Of a stretch of DNA of 64,000 bases, positions 1 to 8,790 are shown piece by piece; the stretch's first letter is position 1; each line of letters starts with the position of its first letter. This stretch comes from Nitrosophilus kaiyonis (GTDB taxonomy: Bacteria > Campylobacterota > Campylobacteria > Campylobacterales > Nitratiruptoraceae), in NCBI RefSeq assembly GCF_027943725.1, contig NZ_AP025696.1, positions 62,001 through 126,000 on the forward strand, given 5' to 3'. The notes under the pieces are model-generated. The model was not told the DNA's origin. It saw nothing but the letters and a program-made list of their open reading frames with translations, and did no database searches. A program made the position numbers and the translations under genes.

Positions 1-2021
1 TATTTTTTAACGCCATATTTTCCATCTGGGTCAACATAATGCACAAAAAGATTTGCCCAAAACTCATTCTCCTCCCAAACTTCTCCAAGACCAGCTTTCA
101 TATGAGCTTCAAGTGTTGCTCTTGTTGGATCTTTTGGTTTCCATCCCATTTTTTCAAGTGCAACTCTTAGTGCTGGCTGTCTAAAAGCAGTCCATTGCTC
201 AGGCTTAGTTGGAGCTGATTGCTGATCATGTCTCTCACCTGCAAGTCCAACAGGCAATACATAATCACAATACCAGTTAGTTTCACTCCAAGTTGGAGAA
301 AGATTAAAAGTTAATTCAAATTTATCTTCTCTTTTTAGTGCTTCAATCCATCTAAATCCATCTGGATTTATCCATACTGGATTGTACATTCTTGGAACCC
401 ATACTGCAATTTTATCAGCAACTTTAAAACCTTTTTTATTCCACTTTTCTCTCCACTCATCATCCATAATTAGATGAGGAAGTAAAAAGCTCATCTCATA
501 TGTAGAAAGTGGATATTCAGGTGGCCAAGAGTAATCATTCCAAGTATCTACACGTTCAGGCTGTTTTCCTGCAACTGTAGCTTTGAAAAATTTACCATTT
601 ACACTTACCTCATGCCAATGGTGCCAACTAACACCACCAATATCACCTTTAAGTGAACCTGTTAATGCAAGAAGCAAAAATCCACTTCTTGTATTCATCC
701 ATCCACCACGGTGTCCAATAGTTCCAGCTCTCCATAAATATGTAGATATTTTATCTTCTGCATCTACTATCATTTCCCAAAGTTTTTCAAGCTTATACTC
801 TTGACCCTCCAATTTACACTCTTTTACAACAAATTCTAAAGTATAAGGAGAGTAAAGATCTTTTAAAAGCTCGATAAAGCTCTCATAACTCTCATCATTT
901 GGAAGTTTTGAGATATAACCTTTATCTTTTATGAAATTTAGATAATCTTTATCTTTCATGAGTTTCTTCCAGTTGATCCAATTTTTCATAAACTCATGAT
1001 CAACCAAATCTTCACCATTTCTGTTTTTTTCATTTAATACTCTATTTGCTAAATATAAATATAGAGCTGCTTCGGTACCTGGCCATACTGGTAGCCATAG
1101 ATCAGCCATACCTGCACTATTTGAAAGTCTTGGATCAATTACTACAAGTTTTGCACCTTTTTTTCTTGCATCTGCGATTAAACCTGCACTTTGTTGAAAA
1201 TAGTGCCCGGCATCTGCTGCGTGAGATGATTGTAAGAAAATAAGACGACTATTTGCCCAGTCTGGTGAGTTTCTATCATCATTTGCCCACTGAATAGATC
1301 CTTGTCTAGCACCTGCACTACATATATTTGTATGAGAATCAAATCCATCAAATCCTAAAGTATGAGGAACTTTTCCACTAAAACCGTTCTCATTTGGTCT
1401 ACCAACATGATAGATAAACATTTTTCTGCTTACTTCATCACCTTTTTCAAGAAGTTCAGCAATTTTTTTGCCGATATCTTTCATTGCCTCATCCCAGGTA
1501 ACTCTTACCCATTTTCCTTCACCTCTTTTGCTACCTGGAGCTCTTTTTAGTGGAAATGGTATTCTATCTGGGTCATACATTTGTGACCAAGTACCATAAC
1601 CTTTAGCACAGTTTCTACCTCTACTTCCTGTATGAAGTGGATTTCCCATATATTTTTTAACTGTTAAACTCTTTTTATCAACCCAAGCAGTTAAACCACA
1701 TCCAGCTTCACAGTTACTACATACTGTTGGGACTATAATATATTCATTAACATAGATTCCATCTGGATTATCTTTGCTTTGAACACCTTTTCTATCTATA
1801 CCACCTCTTTTCCAATCTTCACCATCAAGCTCTTTAAAATCATCCCACTGTTCAAGAGGAGGATAAAATTGCAATGTTTTTGGTGTATTTGTAAATGTTG
1901 TTTCATTTGCTAATGCTGGTGTTTCAACAATTGTACTAAAAACACCTTTAGCTACTACAGCCCCTGTTATTGTTGCTGCTGTACCTTTTAAGAAATTTCT
2001 TCTACTCTCTAAAAAACTCAT
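1..2021 (-). CDS. Molybdopterin oxidoreductase catalytic subunit, PsrA/PhsA-like (3' part missing)
   Basis: Open reading frame from an ATG at 2021 running off the left edge, so the C-terminus is missing; about 673 residues are visible. The N-terminus has a twin-arginine export motif (SRRNFLKG, Arg7-Arg8) followed by a hydrophobic stretch, so the enzyme should be folded in the cytoplasm and exported. A [4Fe-4S] motif follows (Cys101, Cys104, Cys108, Cys138). Around residue 234 the sequence NICSAG offers a cysteine as probable molybdenum ligand. The gene is last of three, 9 nt behind the NrfD-like gene, with an AAGGAG ribosome site. The family reduces or oxidises sulfur compounds, arsenate or similar oxyanions at the periplasmic face. 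Polysulfide, sulfur or thiosulfate is the likely substrate from context, but the sequence alone does not decide it. Confidence 0.85.
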   Translation of the reverse strand, partial: MSFLESRRNFLKGTAATITGAVVAKGVFSTIVETPALANETTFTNTPKTLQFYPPLEQWDDFKELDGEDWKRGGIDRKGVQSKDNPDGIYVNEYIIVPTVCSNCEAGCGLTAWVDKKSLTVKKYMGNPLHTGSRGRNCAKGYGTWSQMYDPDRIPFPLKRAPGSKRGEGKWVRVTWDEAMKDIGKKIAELLEKGDEVSRKMFIYHVGRPNENGFSGKVPHTLGFDGFDSHTNICSAGARQGSIQWANDDRNSPDWANSRLIFLQSSHAADAGHYFQQSAGLIADARKKGAKLVVIDPRLSNSAGMADLWLPVWPGTEAALYLYLANRVLNEKNRNGEDLVDHEFMKNWINWKKLMKDKDYLNFIKDKGYISKLPNDESYESFIELLKDLYSPYTLEFVVKECKLEGQEYKLEKLWEMIVDAEDKISTYLWRAGTIGHRGGWMNTRSGFLLLALTGSLKGDIGGVSWHHWHEVSVNGKFFKATVAGKQPERVDTWNDYSWPPEYPLSTYEMSFLLPHLIMDDEWREKWNKKGFKVADKIAVWVPRMYNPVWINPDGFRWIEALKREDKFELTFNLSPTWSETNWYCDYVLPVGLAGERHDQQSAPTKPEQWTAFRQPALRVALEKMGWKPKDPTRATLEAHMKAGLGEVWEENEFWANLFVHYVDPDGKYGVKK

Positions 2022-2030
2022 TTCTTCTCC

Positions 2031-2954
2031 TTAACTAAGAGGTAGTAATTGTGGAATTATTAGCCATACATGTTTTGCTATATATAAACCCACAATAGCC
2101 GAAAAACTTGCAAGATATAAAAGCGATCCACTTTTACTTTTTAAACTAAAATAAACAAGAATCATTGGAATTATAAAAGCCAGCCATTGACCTGCCCAAA
2201 ACAACTCATGCATTACACCATGCTCTTTTACATATGCAATTATTGCTGCAACCTCTTCAGCTTTCATATGTCCAAAGTAGTATTCGCCCATGTATATTGT
2301 AAAGCTTAAAAATGCACTTGCTCCAAGAATGATTGCCAAATCTCTTTTAACTTCATAACTCCAATTTCCACCTATTAACAAAAACACTGCACTTCCGCAA
2401 AGTAGTGCTGCAAGCAACATCTGTGCAAGTTCAGTTGGCGTTTGCCAAAGCTCTCTTGCTGTTGCTTCTCCCATAATTGTAGCAGTATACATAGTTACAG
2501 GGATTGCTAATATAACAGCTAATTTTAATAATGGAGAATATAAATTTTCTAATTTACACTCTTTTTTCAAAAGATATTTTTTAACAGCTATTACTGCTAA
2601 AATAAATATTATACCCGTAAATACTGTAGCCATCCAAGCACCAACTGTTATAGCACTTGTAAAATGTGGATAGAAAAATATATGCCACATTCTAAATGGT
2701 TGATGAAGATCTAACAGTGTAAATAGTAAAAATATATTTAAAAATATAAATGAGATAATTGGCATTAAAACTTTTACTTTATCGCCAGTCTCTTTTGAAT
2801 ATCTTGCTAAAAGATAAGCACCTACAAAAACAACTCCAGTTCCTATACTTTTTGCCCACATATTTAAAGTAATCATCCAACCCCAAATAACTTGAGGAAT
2901 AGGCACATCCAATGTTACTATAGCATTTGTTGCTGCAACTGTATGTTCAACCAT
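2031..2954 (-). CDS. NrfD/PsrC-type quinone-interacting membrane subunit
   Basis: A 307-residue, very hydrophobic protein with about eight membrane segments, as in PsrC/NrfD proteins. It would anchor the catalytic and Fe-S subunits and exchange electrons with the quinone pool. The start overlaps the stop of the Fe-S subunit gene by one base (TAATG) behind an AGGAGGT ribosome site, which indicates translational coupling. The conserved part LDLHQPFRMWHIFF sits after the third membrane segment. Which way electrons flow (menaquinol oxidation or quinone reduction) depends on the unresolved substrate of the catalytic subunit. Confidence 0.85.
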   Translation of the reverse strand: MVEHTVAATNAIVTLDVPIPQVIWGWMITLNMWAKSIGTGVVFVGAYLLARYSKETGDKVKVLMPIISFIFLNIFLLFTLLDLHQPFRMWHIFFYPHFTSAITVGAWMATVFTGIIFILAVIAVKKYLLKKECKLENLYSPLLKLAVILAIPVTMYTATIMGEATARELWQTPTELAQMLLAALLCGSAVFLLIGGNWSYEVKRDLAIILGASAFLSFTIYMGEYYFGHMKAEEVAAIIAYVKEHGVMHELFWAGQWLAFIIPMILVYFSLKSKSGSLLYLASFSAIVGLYIAKHVWLIIPQLLPLS

Positions 2955-3598
2955 TAGTGACCTCCTATATGGTCTAAATGAGTTATATTATTAAAAAGAC
3001 TATATCCCTCTTCTCTTTTACTTGCAAGAGGATTAAGATGAACTTCACCACCTCCAACGTAAAAATGTTTAGGATGTGTATTTTTTTCTGGTTTTCTAAC
3101 TCTTACTCCTCCATCTTTTTGATGTTCCATAATATATCTTGAAATATGACTTGTAGGATCATCAAGATCTCCAAAAATATTTGCTTCTACGGGACATGCT
3201 ACAACACAGGCTGGCATCATCTCACTTGCAACTCTATGAGCACAATATGTACATTTATCAGCTGTATTTGTAACAGGATCCATATATATTGCACCATATG
3301 GACACGCCATCATACATCCAGCACATCCAATACATCTCTCTTTATCGATATTAACTATCCCATTATCAAGATAGTGCAAAGCACTAACAGGACATATTCT
3401 CTCGCATGGTGCATCTTCACAGTGATTACACCTAAGAGGTGTATATGTTCTTCTTGTTTCAGGATATTCTCCTACATCAACATATTTAACTCTAAGCCTC
3501 CAACTATGCAGTGGAACCTGATTTTCCACTTTACAAGCAACCTCACACCCTTTGCAACCCATACAAAGGTCTAGGTCAACCAAAAAACCCAATTTCAT
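2954..3598 (-). CDS. Four-cluster ferredoxin-like subunit (PsrB/NrfC/TtrB type)
   Basis: The protein carries four cysteine groups: CMGCKGCEVAC, CNHCEDAPCERIC, CIGCAGCMMAC and CTYC...CVVAC, the pattern for four [4Fe-4S] clusters that wire the molybdenum centre to the membrane subunit. It has no signal peptide, so it would be exported together with the Tat-bearing catalytic subunit. I chose ATG 3598 because AAGGAG lies 5 nt before it; a GTG at 3604 sits directly against that site and is unlikely. It is first of a B-C-A operon, whereas Wolinella psrABC is ordered A-B-C. Confidence 0.88.
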   Translation of the reverse strand: MKLGFLVDLDLCMGCKGCEVACKVENQVPLHSWRLRVKYVDVGEYPETRRTYTPLRCNHCEDAPCERICPVSALHYLDNGIVNIDKERCIGCAGCMMACPYGAIYMDPVTNTADKCTYCAHRVASEMMPACVVACPVEANIFGDLDDPTSHISRYIMEHQKDGGVRVRKPEKNTHPKHFYVGGGEVHLNPLASKREEGYSLFNNITHLDHIGGH

Positions 3599-3614
3599 AT
3601 GCACTCCTTTTTTG

Positions 3615-3687
3615 TAGGTGAGTAAGGTAAGTGAGTTTAGTAATGTGAGTAAGCTTTTATTATTTTACTTACTCAACCACTCACCTA
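3615..3687. repeat. Short-word repeat array with inverted halves, upstream of the psr-like operon
   Basis: GTGAGT recurs at about 13-14 nt steps in the left part and its complement fills the right part. TAGGTGAGT (3615-3623) pairs with ACTCACCTA (3679-3687), and TGAGTAAG (3646-3653) pairs with CTTACTCA (3668-3675), so a nested hairpin is possible. The rest of the gap (3688-3901) is AT-rich with no ORF and no clear promoter that I can name. Confidence 0.6.
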
Positions 3688-3901
3688 AATATAAGTTTAG
3701 CTTCTAACAAGCATAACTTTAACTAAAATAACGATTTTACCGCTACTTTGTAGCTATTAATAGATTAACATTACAAACTTAACTATAACTAAAATTAATA
3801 AATTTTTTGTAAATTAATATCTATTTTTTCTATTTTTGAGAAATATCTGCTAGATTAATAAAACATATTTAAATGCAAGATAAAAAAAATTGAAGAATTA
3901 T

Positions 3902-5266
3902 CTATAATTTAAATGAGAAAGTTGAGCCTTTTTTATATTGTGAAGAGATTACAAGTTTTGAATTATGAAGATTTAATATATAATTTACCAAATAAAGACC
4001 TAAACCCATTGAATTATCCCAACTGTTTCTTCGTGCTCTATAAAATTTCTTTGTAATTTTTTCAATCTCTTCATCTTTAATTCCAATACCTTTATCTATA
4101 ACTTTTATCTCTTTGTTTTTTATCAAAACCTTAACTTCTGATTCAGAATATTTTAATGCATTATCTATTAAATTTATTAAAACCATCTCTATCATAGTTT
4201 TATCAGCATAAACTTCTGTTGATTCGCATTCAAATATAATTTCTCTATTTTTATATTTATCTCTCAATAGTTTTACAGCCTCTTTAGCAACAATACATAT
4301 ATCAAATCTGCTTTTTTTAGGAACTAAGTCATTATTTTCAAACTGGATTGCAACTCTTAATCTATCTATCATATTAGATATTTTACTGCTTGCATTGTAT
4401 ATTTTTTCCAAAAATTTTTTTTGCATCTGTTTATCTAAATCTTCCTCTTCCATAAGAGTTTGAACATAGCCATTTATTACAGCAACAGGATTTTTAAATT
4501 CATGACTTATTGCAGATATTAATTCGCTTCTTTGCTTGTTGATTTGTTTGAGTTTTTTGTTAATTTTATCTTTTTTCTCTTCTCTTTTTTTCAATTTTTT
4601 TGTTAATTTTTTAAGATAGTCTCCTATCTCTTCAAACTCTTTTGCAAAATTCACACTCAAACTTTTACTATAATTTTTATTTGCAATTGCATTTAAATAA
4701 TCTAAAAGTTTTGTTATTTCATTATTTATTTTTTTACTTAAAAAATAAGAGATAATAAGAGCAAAAAATATAAAAATTGCAAAAATAGCTAAAAATTTTA
4801 ACCATAATGCAAGAAAGTTGTTATTTATCTGTTTTAATGATATGGCTGCCCTTATAAATATATTGCCCTCTCTTTTTGCCACATACAATAGATACTCTTT
4901 TAATGTCTTTGAATATCTTATTTTTTCACCCCATCCTTTTTTATCTGCTTCTATAATTTCTGGCCTATTTTTATGATTTTCCATTTTTGTTTTATCATAA
5001 TCACTCTCACCAATAACTACACCATCTCTATTTATGATAGTTATTCTTTGATTAGTGAGTTTTTTAATTTTTTTTGTTAAATCATCTAAATTTTTTGTAT
5101 TTGCAATTAAAGGCTCAATTAGTAAAATTGTATTTTTTAGTCTACTTTTGTAATGATTTATTTCTACATTTTTCAAAGTATAATAACTAACACCAGAAAT
5201 GAGAAAAAAAAGTAAAATAAGCAATAAAAAAAGATGATATAAAAAAATTTGATTTAGTTTTAGCAT
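3902..5266 (-). CDS. phoR: PhoR-like sensor histidine kinase
   Basis: A 454-residue membrane kinase. Residues 8-30 and about 152-176 are membrane segments; between them is a small extracytoplasmic sensor domain with the MENHKNRPEI motif followed by IRYSKTL and LLYVA, a pattern I associate with PhoR phosphate sensors. A charged linker leads to the H-box SAISHEFKNP (His255), then N-box NLIDNALKY and glycine boxes DKGIGI and GLGLYL. Its start overlaps the response regulator stop by 7 nt, so the two are co-translated. Phosphate as signal is inferred from the sensor motif and from Pho-box-like repeats nearby. The gene is followed by the psr-like operon after about 300 bp. Confidence 0.75.
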   Translation of the reverse strand: MLKLNQIFLYHLFLLLILLFFLISGVSYYTLKNVEINHYKSRLKNTILLIEPLIANTKNLDDLTKKIKKLTNQRITIINRDGVVIGESDYDKTKMENHKNRPEIIEADKKGWGEKIRYSKTLKEYLLYVAKREGNIFIRAAISLKQINNNFLALWLKFLAIFAIFIFFALIISYFLSKKINNEITKLLDYLNAIANKNYSKSLSVNFAKEFEEIGDYLKKLTKKLKKREEKKDKINKKLKQINKQRSELISAISHEFKNPVAVINGYVQTLMEEEDLDKQMQKKFLEKIYNASSKISNMIDRLRVAIQFENNDLVPKKSRFDICIVAKEAVKLLRDKYKNREIIFECESTEVYADKTMIEMVLINLIDNALKYSESEVKVLIKNKEIKVIDKGIGIKDEEIEKITKKFYRARRNSWDNSMGLGLYLVNYILNLHNSKLVISSQYKKGSTFSFKL

Positions 5267-5937
5267 ATTTTATAACCTATTCCTCTAATAGCTTTTATAT
5301 AATTTTTATCTTTATTTGGATCAATTTTCTCTTTTAATCTTTTAATAGCAACATTGACAGTTTTATCCTGATGAATCTCATTTTTATCCCATACATGCTC
5401 TAATAGATAATCTCTTGTCAAAACAACATTTTTATTTTTTATTAAAGTATATAATAGGTCAAATTCCAATTTTGTTAGCTCTACTTTTTTATTATCAATA
5501 AATACTTCTCTTGATTTCAAATCTACTTTTATATCTCTAAATAGAAGAGTATTTTCAAATTTTTGCGGTTTTGTTCTTTTGAGCATAGCTTTTACTCTTA
5601 AAATCAACTCATTCATATTAAACGGTTTTGTAATATAATCATCACCGCCTCTTAAAAATCCTGTCTCAATATCTATATCAGCATCTTTTGCACTCAAAAA
5701 AATAACTGGAACATCTATACCTTTATCTCTTATTTTTTTTACAAATTCACTTCCTTCAAGTCCTGGTAAATTTCTATCAATAATCATCAAATCAACATCA
5801 GCTTCATTTAAAAACTTTTCAACATTTTTTGCTGATAAAAATCCTTCAACTTCAAATCCCTCTTTTTCCAATCTATATTCAAGAAGTTCAAGTAGATCAA
5901 CTTCATCTTCTATAACTGCTATTAAAAATTTCTCCAT
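5260..5937 (-). CDS. phoB: PhoB-like OmpR-family response regulator
   Basis: Receiver domain in the first ~120 residues (acidic pair in VIEDE, phosphoacceptor Asp in MIIDRNLPG, Lys in TKPF) followed by a winged-helix DNA-binding domain ending KAIRGIGYKIC. I start at ATG 5937: GGGAAAG lies about 4 nt upstream, and the candidate -10 at 5956-5961 would put the transcript start near 5949, leaving no leader for the upstream ATG at 5949. It is paired with the PhoR-like kinase and divergent from the porin. A direct repeat of its own (5971-5988) suggests autoregulation. Confidence 0.75.
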   Translation of the reverse strand: MEKFLIAVIEDEVDLLELLEYRLEKEGFEVEGFLSAKNVEKFLNEADVDLMIIDRNLPGLEGSEFVKKIRDKGIDVPVIFLSAKDADIDIETGFLRGGDDYITKPFNMNELILRVKAMLKRTKPQKFENTLLFRDIKVDLKSREVFIDNKKVELTKLEFDLLYTLIKNKNVVLTRDYLLEHVWDKNEIHQDKTVNVAIKRLKEKIDPNKDKNYIKAIRGIGYKIC

Positions 5938-5970
5938 AATCTTTCCCATATGAAAATTTTAATCAAAACA

Positions 5971-5988
5971 GATAACACAATAGTTACA
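5971..5988 (-). promoter_or_regulatory. Pho-box-like direct repeat upstream of the phoB-like gene
   Basis: On the minus strand the site reads TGTAACT-ATTG-TGTTATC: two 7-mers with an 11-bp period. Nine nt downstream is TAAAAT (5956-5961), a plausible -10. Position and spacing fit a PhoB-type activator replacing a -35 element. The half-sites are related to those before the porin and PiT genes. Confidence 0.5.
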
Positions 5989-6002
5989 AATAATATATAA
6001 TA

Positions 6003-6033
6003 TGTAATCAATTTGTAATTTAAGAATTATACT
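6003..6033 (+). promoter_or_regulatory. Pho-box-like direct repeat and -10 element of the porin promoter
   Basis: TGTAATC (6003-6009)-AATT-TGTAATT (6014-6020) has the same 7-4-7 layout as the sites before the phoB-like and PiT genes. TATACT at 6028-6033 follows after 7 nt and is a good -10. The porin ATG is 43 nt further on with AGGAGA as ribosome site. This is the weakest of the three sites because the region is very AT-rich. Confidence 0.45.
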
Positions 6034-6076
6034 ATTTCAAAATAGTTTTATATTAAATTTATCAGGAGATAATTTT

Positions 6077-7282
6077 ATGAAAAAGATAACTCTATCGCTT
6101 ATGGCTTTTTTAGCAACATCAGCAATGGCAACAACTATAACTCTTTATCAAGATAAAGACAGTGGTGCAATATATACAAAACCTGGTCCTAACAGAGTAA
6201 AACTTGGAGAATTTATCTCAAAAGATGAAGTTTATAAAACAACTCAAGAAATTACACAAAAGATGAAAAAAGAGACAAAAGCAACAGAGGTTTTTAGTAA
6301 AGTTCCAAAACTAAAAATTAACGGTGTTCATTATCTTGGTTTTACACATATTAACTATGAAGATGATAATAAAGCTGATATCAATAGATTTGAAACAAGA
6401 AGAAACTATCTACAACTTAAAGCATATTGGAATAAAAAAGATTATGCAAGAATTACACTTGATACACATCAAGATGATACAGGTGATTGGAAAGTAAGAT
6501 TAAAATATGCATATTTATATCTTGATAATGTTTTACCATACACTGGAGTTGAATTTGGTCAAGTACATAGGCCTTGGATAGACTGGGAAGAGCATCATGG
6601 ATGGCTTTATAGAAGTATTGCAAAAACTTTTGTTGAAGAGCATGAAGGAGCACATTTAACAAATTCAGCAGACCAAGGAATTAACTTTAAAACAAAAACA
6701 GACTATTTTACAAGTGAAATTGGTTTATTTAATGGCGAAGGGTATCATGGAAAAGATAAAGAAAATACAAAACTATCTTTTGAGTGGAGATTAACAGCAC
6801 ACCTTCTTGGCACTGGCAAAAAGCATGTTCATACAACAAGCGATACATATGCAGATATATCATTTTTAGGCCAAATAAATCCAGACTTTAAAAATAGTAC
6901 AAATGACAAATCTAGTTCAGATTATAAAACTGATGATTTTAAATGGTATGCTATACATGCAGTTTATAACCAACCAATGTTTTTACTTGCAGGAATGTAT
7001 GCAACTTCAAAACCAAGCGATAAAATCTATGATGGTCATGGATGGAGTATAAATGGAGAGTTCAGACCAGTTAATAAATGGTCAATTTTAGCAAGATATG
7101 ACAAATGGACAGATGAATCAGGCAATAATGATACAGACAGAAAAGAGTGGATTGCGGGTATTGCATATAAATATAATAAAAATGTAAAATTTATAGCAAA
7201 CACTTTTGTTATTGACCCAGATAATACCCAAAGCGATGACAAAGAGAGCAAGTATATGTTAACTACTGAAGTTAAATGGTGA
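6077..7282 (+). CDS. Outer-membrane porin, probably phosphate-selective (OprO/OprP-like)
   Basis: A 401-residue protein with a signal peptide (cleavage expected after ATSAMA, residue ~18), a short charged helical segment (residues ~45-75), then alternating beta-barrel sequence ending in a terminal Trp as outer-membrane barrels do. The segment LGFTHINYEDDNKADINRFE followed by RRNYLQLKAYW resembles the N-terminal strands of phosphate-selective porins. It is divergent from the PhoB/PhoR-like pair and has its own box-like repeat, which supports a phosphate role. Substrate selectivity is inference; a general porin cannot be excluded. Confidence 0.7.
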   Translation: MKKITLSLMAFLATSAMATTITLYQDKDSGAIYTKPGPNRVKLGEFISKDEVYKTTQEITQKMKKETKATEVFSKVPKLKINGVHYLGFTHINYEDDNKADINRFETRRNYLQLKAYWNKKDYARITLDTHQDDTGDWKVRLKYAYLYLDNVLPYTGVEFGQVHRPWIDWEEHHGWLYRSIAKTFVEEHEGAHLTNSADQGINFKTKTDYFTSEIGLFNGEGYHGKDKENTKLSFEWRLTAHLLGTGKKHVHTTSDTYADISFLGQINPDFKNSTNDKSSSDYKTDDFKWYAIHAVYNQPMFLLAGMYATSKPSDKIYDGHGWSINGEFRPVNKWSILARYDKWTDESGNNDTDRKEWIAGIAYKYNKNVKFIANTFVIDPDNTQSDDKESKYMLTTEVKW

Positions 7283-7288
7283 TTTTTT

Positions 7289-7317
7289 AAAGTTTGCAGT
7301 TTAAAACTGCAAACTTT
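7289..7317. terminator. Bidirectional intrinsic terminator between porin and nuclease-fold gene
   Basis: A perfect 14-bp inverted repeat, AAAGTTTGCAGTTT (7289-7302) and its complement (7304-7317) around one base, lies 6 nt after the porin stop and 11 nt from the end of the convergent gene. The arms begin and end in A/T runs, so it could stop transcription from both sides. Confidence 0.75.
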
Positions 7318-7328
7318 TAATCAGATTT

Positions 7329-7913
7329 TCAATACTTTTTCATAGCTTTTTGTTTAAAATATTCAAGAATATCTATTTTTTTAACATTTTTATTAGAAGA
7401 GCCATAAAAATCTCTAACTTCTGCTAATTTTTTCATATTTTTAAATTCATTTTTCCATAATCCAAATCTTTTATCTTTAGCATATTTTTGAGCCCTATAT
7501 AATCTCATATAAAATGAGCCTAAAAGATATGGATCATTTGCATCCAAAAGAGCATACCCATCTTTTATCATTTGATAATTTATCTCTCTTCCATCTTTAT
7601 AAGAAGCCCATATATGTAAAGATTTATCATTTTCATAATCTATCTTAATAAAATCTATTTTTTCACCAACTCTAAGATTTTCTTTTAAAAAATCTATCGC
7701 TTTTGATTGTAGATTTTCTCTTTTTTTATAAGAAACATCTCTGTTTTTTTGATTTGCTTTCAAAAAAGATATAATTCCAGCCAATTTTGCTCTTTTTTCT
7801 ATTCCATTTTGCTCTATTATTATTGTATTTTCATTAATAATATCTTTGATAATTGCCTCTCTTGCATATATTGTAAAACAAAAAGCAAAAATAAATAGCA
7901 CTATTTTTTTCAT
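7329..7913 (-). CDS. Exported staphylococcal-nuclease-fold (SNase-like) protein
   Basis: A 194-residue protein with a signal peptide (residues 1-17, ending CFTIYA) and an SNase-like fold: strand-rich start with KRAKLAGI, then the conserved helix part RAQKYAKDKRFGLWKNEF. Active SNases have an Arg-Glu-Arg set; here the stretch after KLAGI does not show the usual acidic DTPE-type motif, so catalytic activity is doubtful. AGGAG precedes the ATG. The gene is convergent with the porin behind a shared terminator. It could be a degenerate nuclease or a binding domain in the periplasm. Confidence 0.6.
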   Translation of the reverse strand: MKKIVLFIFAFCFTIYAREAIIKDIINENTIIIEQNGIEKRAKLAGIISFLKANQKNRDVSYKKRENLQSKAIDFLKENLRVGEKIDFIKIDYENDKSLHIWASYKDGREINYQMIKDGYALLDANDPYLLGSFYMRLYRAQKYAKDKRFGLWKNEFKNMKKLAEVRDFYGSSNKNVKKIDILEYFKQKAMKKY

Positions 7914-7969
7914 ATCCTCTCCTAAAATAAGATTTTCAAATATTGTATCAATTATAAGTTAATTTTATG

Positions 7970-8752
7970 TTAATTGGTTATAAATTGGATGTTTTCTAAC
8001 GGAGTAATATCAAAATAGAGATTTTTTATTTTATAGCAACTCTTTTTTGCTACCTCATTTGGATCTTTAAACTCTTGCGGAGGAATGACAAAATCATTAG
8101 GCCAAAATTTATATTTTGGAGCTAATGAAAAAACCTTTTTATTTTTCTCTTTTGCTGTTAAAGCAATAGGGATTGTGCCTATTTTATGGATTAAACCAAA
8201 ACCTCCAACTCCATCAGCACCTAATAAAACGCAATCAATTTTTTCTATAAAATAGCAAGCAGCAGCATCAATAATAAGCTCAGTTTCTATACCATTTTCG
8301 CAAAGATTTTGAGCAAGTTTTATCCCCTCATTTTTAGGTTCAGATTTTGTACAGATTACTTTAAAATTTTTTCCTCTTTTTTTAGCTTCTAAAAAAACTT
8401 TATATACAAGAGAACTAAAAGAGTGAGTCATAAAAATTTTATTATCATTAAAAATTTCTATTGATTTATCTATTATCTCCTTTTCTTCATTTTGAATCTT
8501 TAACAAAAAATTATCACACTCTCTAAAAATATTTTCATGATTTTTAGATTTAATGGATTTTGCAAAATTGTATATAGAAGCCATATAGGGCTGAACTTTT
8601 TCTAATAAATTCAGTGCTTTATAAATCTCATCTATATTTTCTTTTTTTAAAACCATATTTTTTATAATGTCAATACTCTTTTTTGTTAAAAAAGAGGCCC
8701 CATTAATATTGTCATTTTTTATAGATTTTATCTCCTCTTCCCACCATTTCAT
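7970..8752 (-). CDS. eIF-2B alpha/beta/delta-family protein of unknown substrate
   Basis: A 260-residue protein whose C-terminal half carries the marks of the eIF-2B/MtnA/ribose-1,5-bisphosphate isomerase superfamily: MTHSFSSLVYKVFLEAKKRG, SEPKNEG, LLGADGVGGFGLIHKIGT and PIALTAKEKNKKVF. Bacterial members isomerise phosphorylated sugars (methylthioribose-1-P, ribose-1,5-bisP), but this copy is shorter than MtnA and has no methionine-salvage neighbours. It lies alone between the SNase-like gene and a signalling pair. I assign the superfamily, not a reaction. Confidence 0.6.
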   Translation of the reverse strand: MKWWEEEIKSIKNDNINGASFLTKKSIDIIKNMVLKKENIDEIYKALNLLEKVQPYMASIYNFAKSIKSKNHENIFRECDNFLLKIQNEEKEIIDKSIEIFNDNKIFMTHSFSSLVYKVFLEAKKRGKNFKVICTKSEPKNEGIKLAQNLCENGIETELIIDAAACYFIEKIDCVLLGADGVGGFGLIHKIGTIPIALTAKEKNKKVFSLAPKYKFWPNDFVIPPQEFKDPNEVAKKSCYKIKNLYFDITPLENIQFITN

Positions 8753-8790
8753 TAAAAATCCAATACAACAAATTTGTTAATTTTTAAAAT

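Noticed and set aside
583-1550. Plus-strand ORFs of 60-75 codons within the first 2 kb
   Set aside because: They lie antisense to the molybdopterin subunit, lack ribosome sites and encode low-complexity peptides.
3146-3574. 142-codon plus-strand ORF
   Set aside because: Exactly antisense to the Fe-S subunit; its Cys/Thr/Ser-rich product mirrors the opposite strand's codons.
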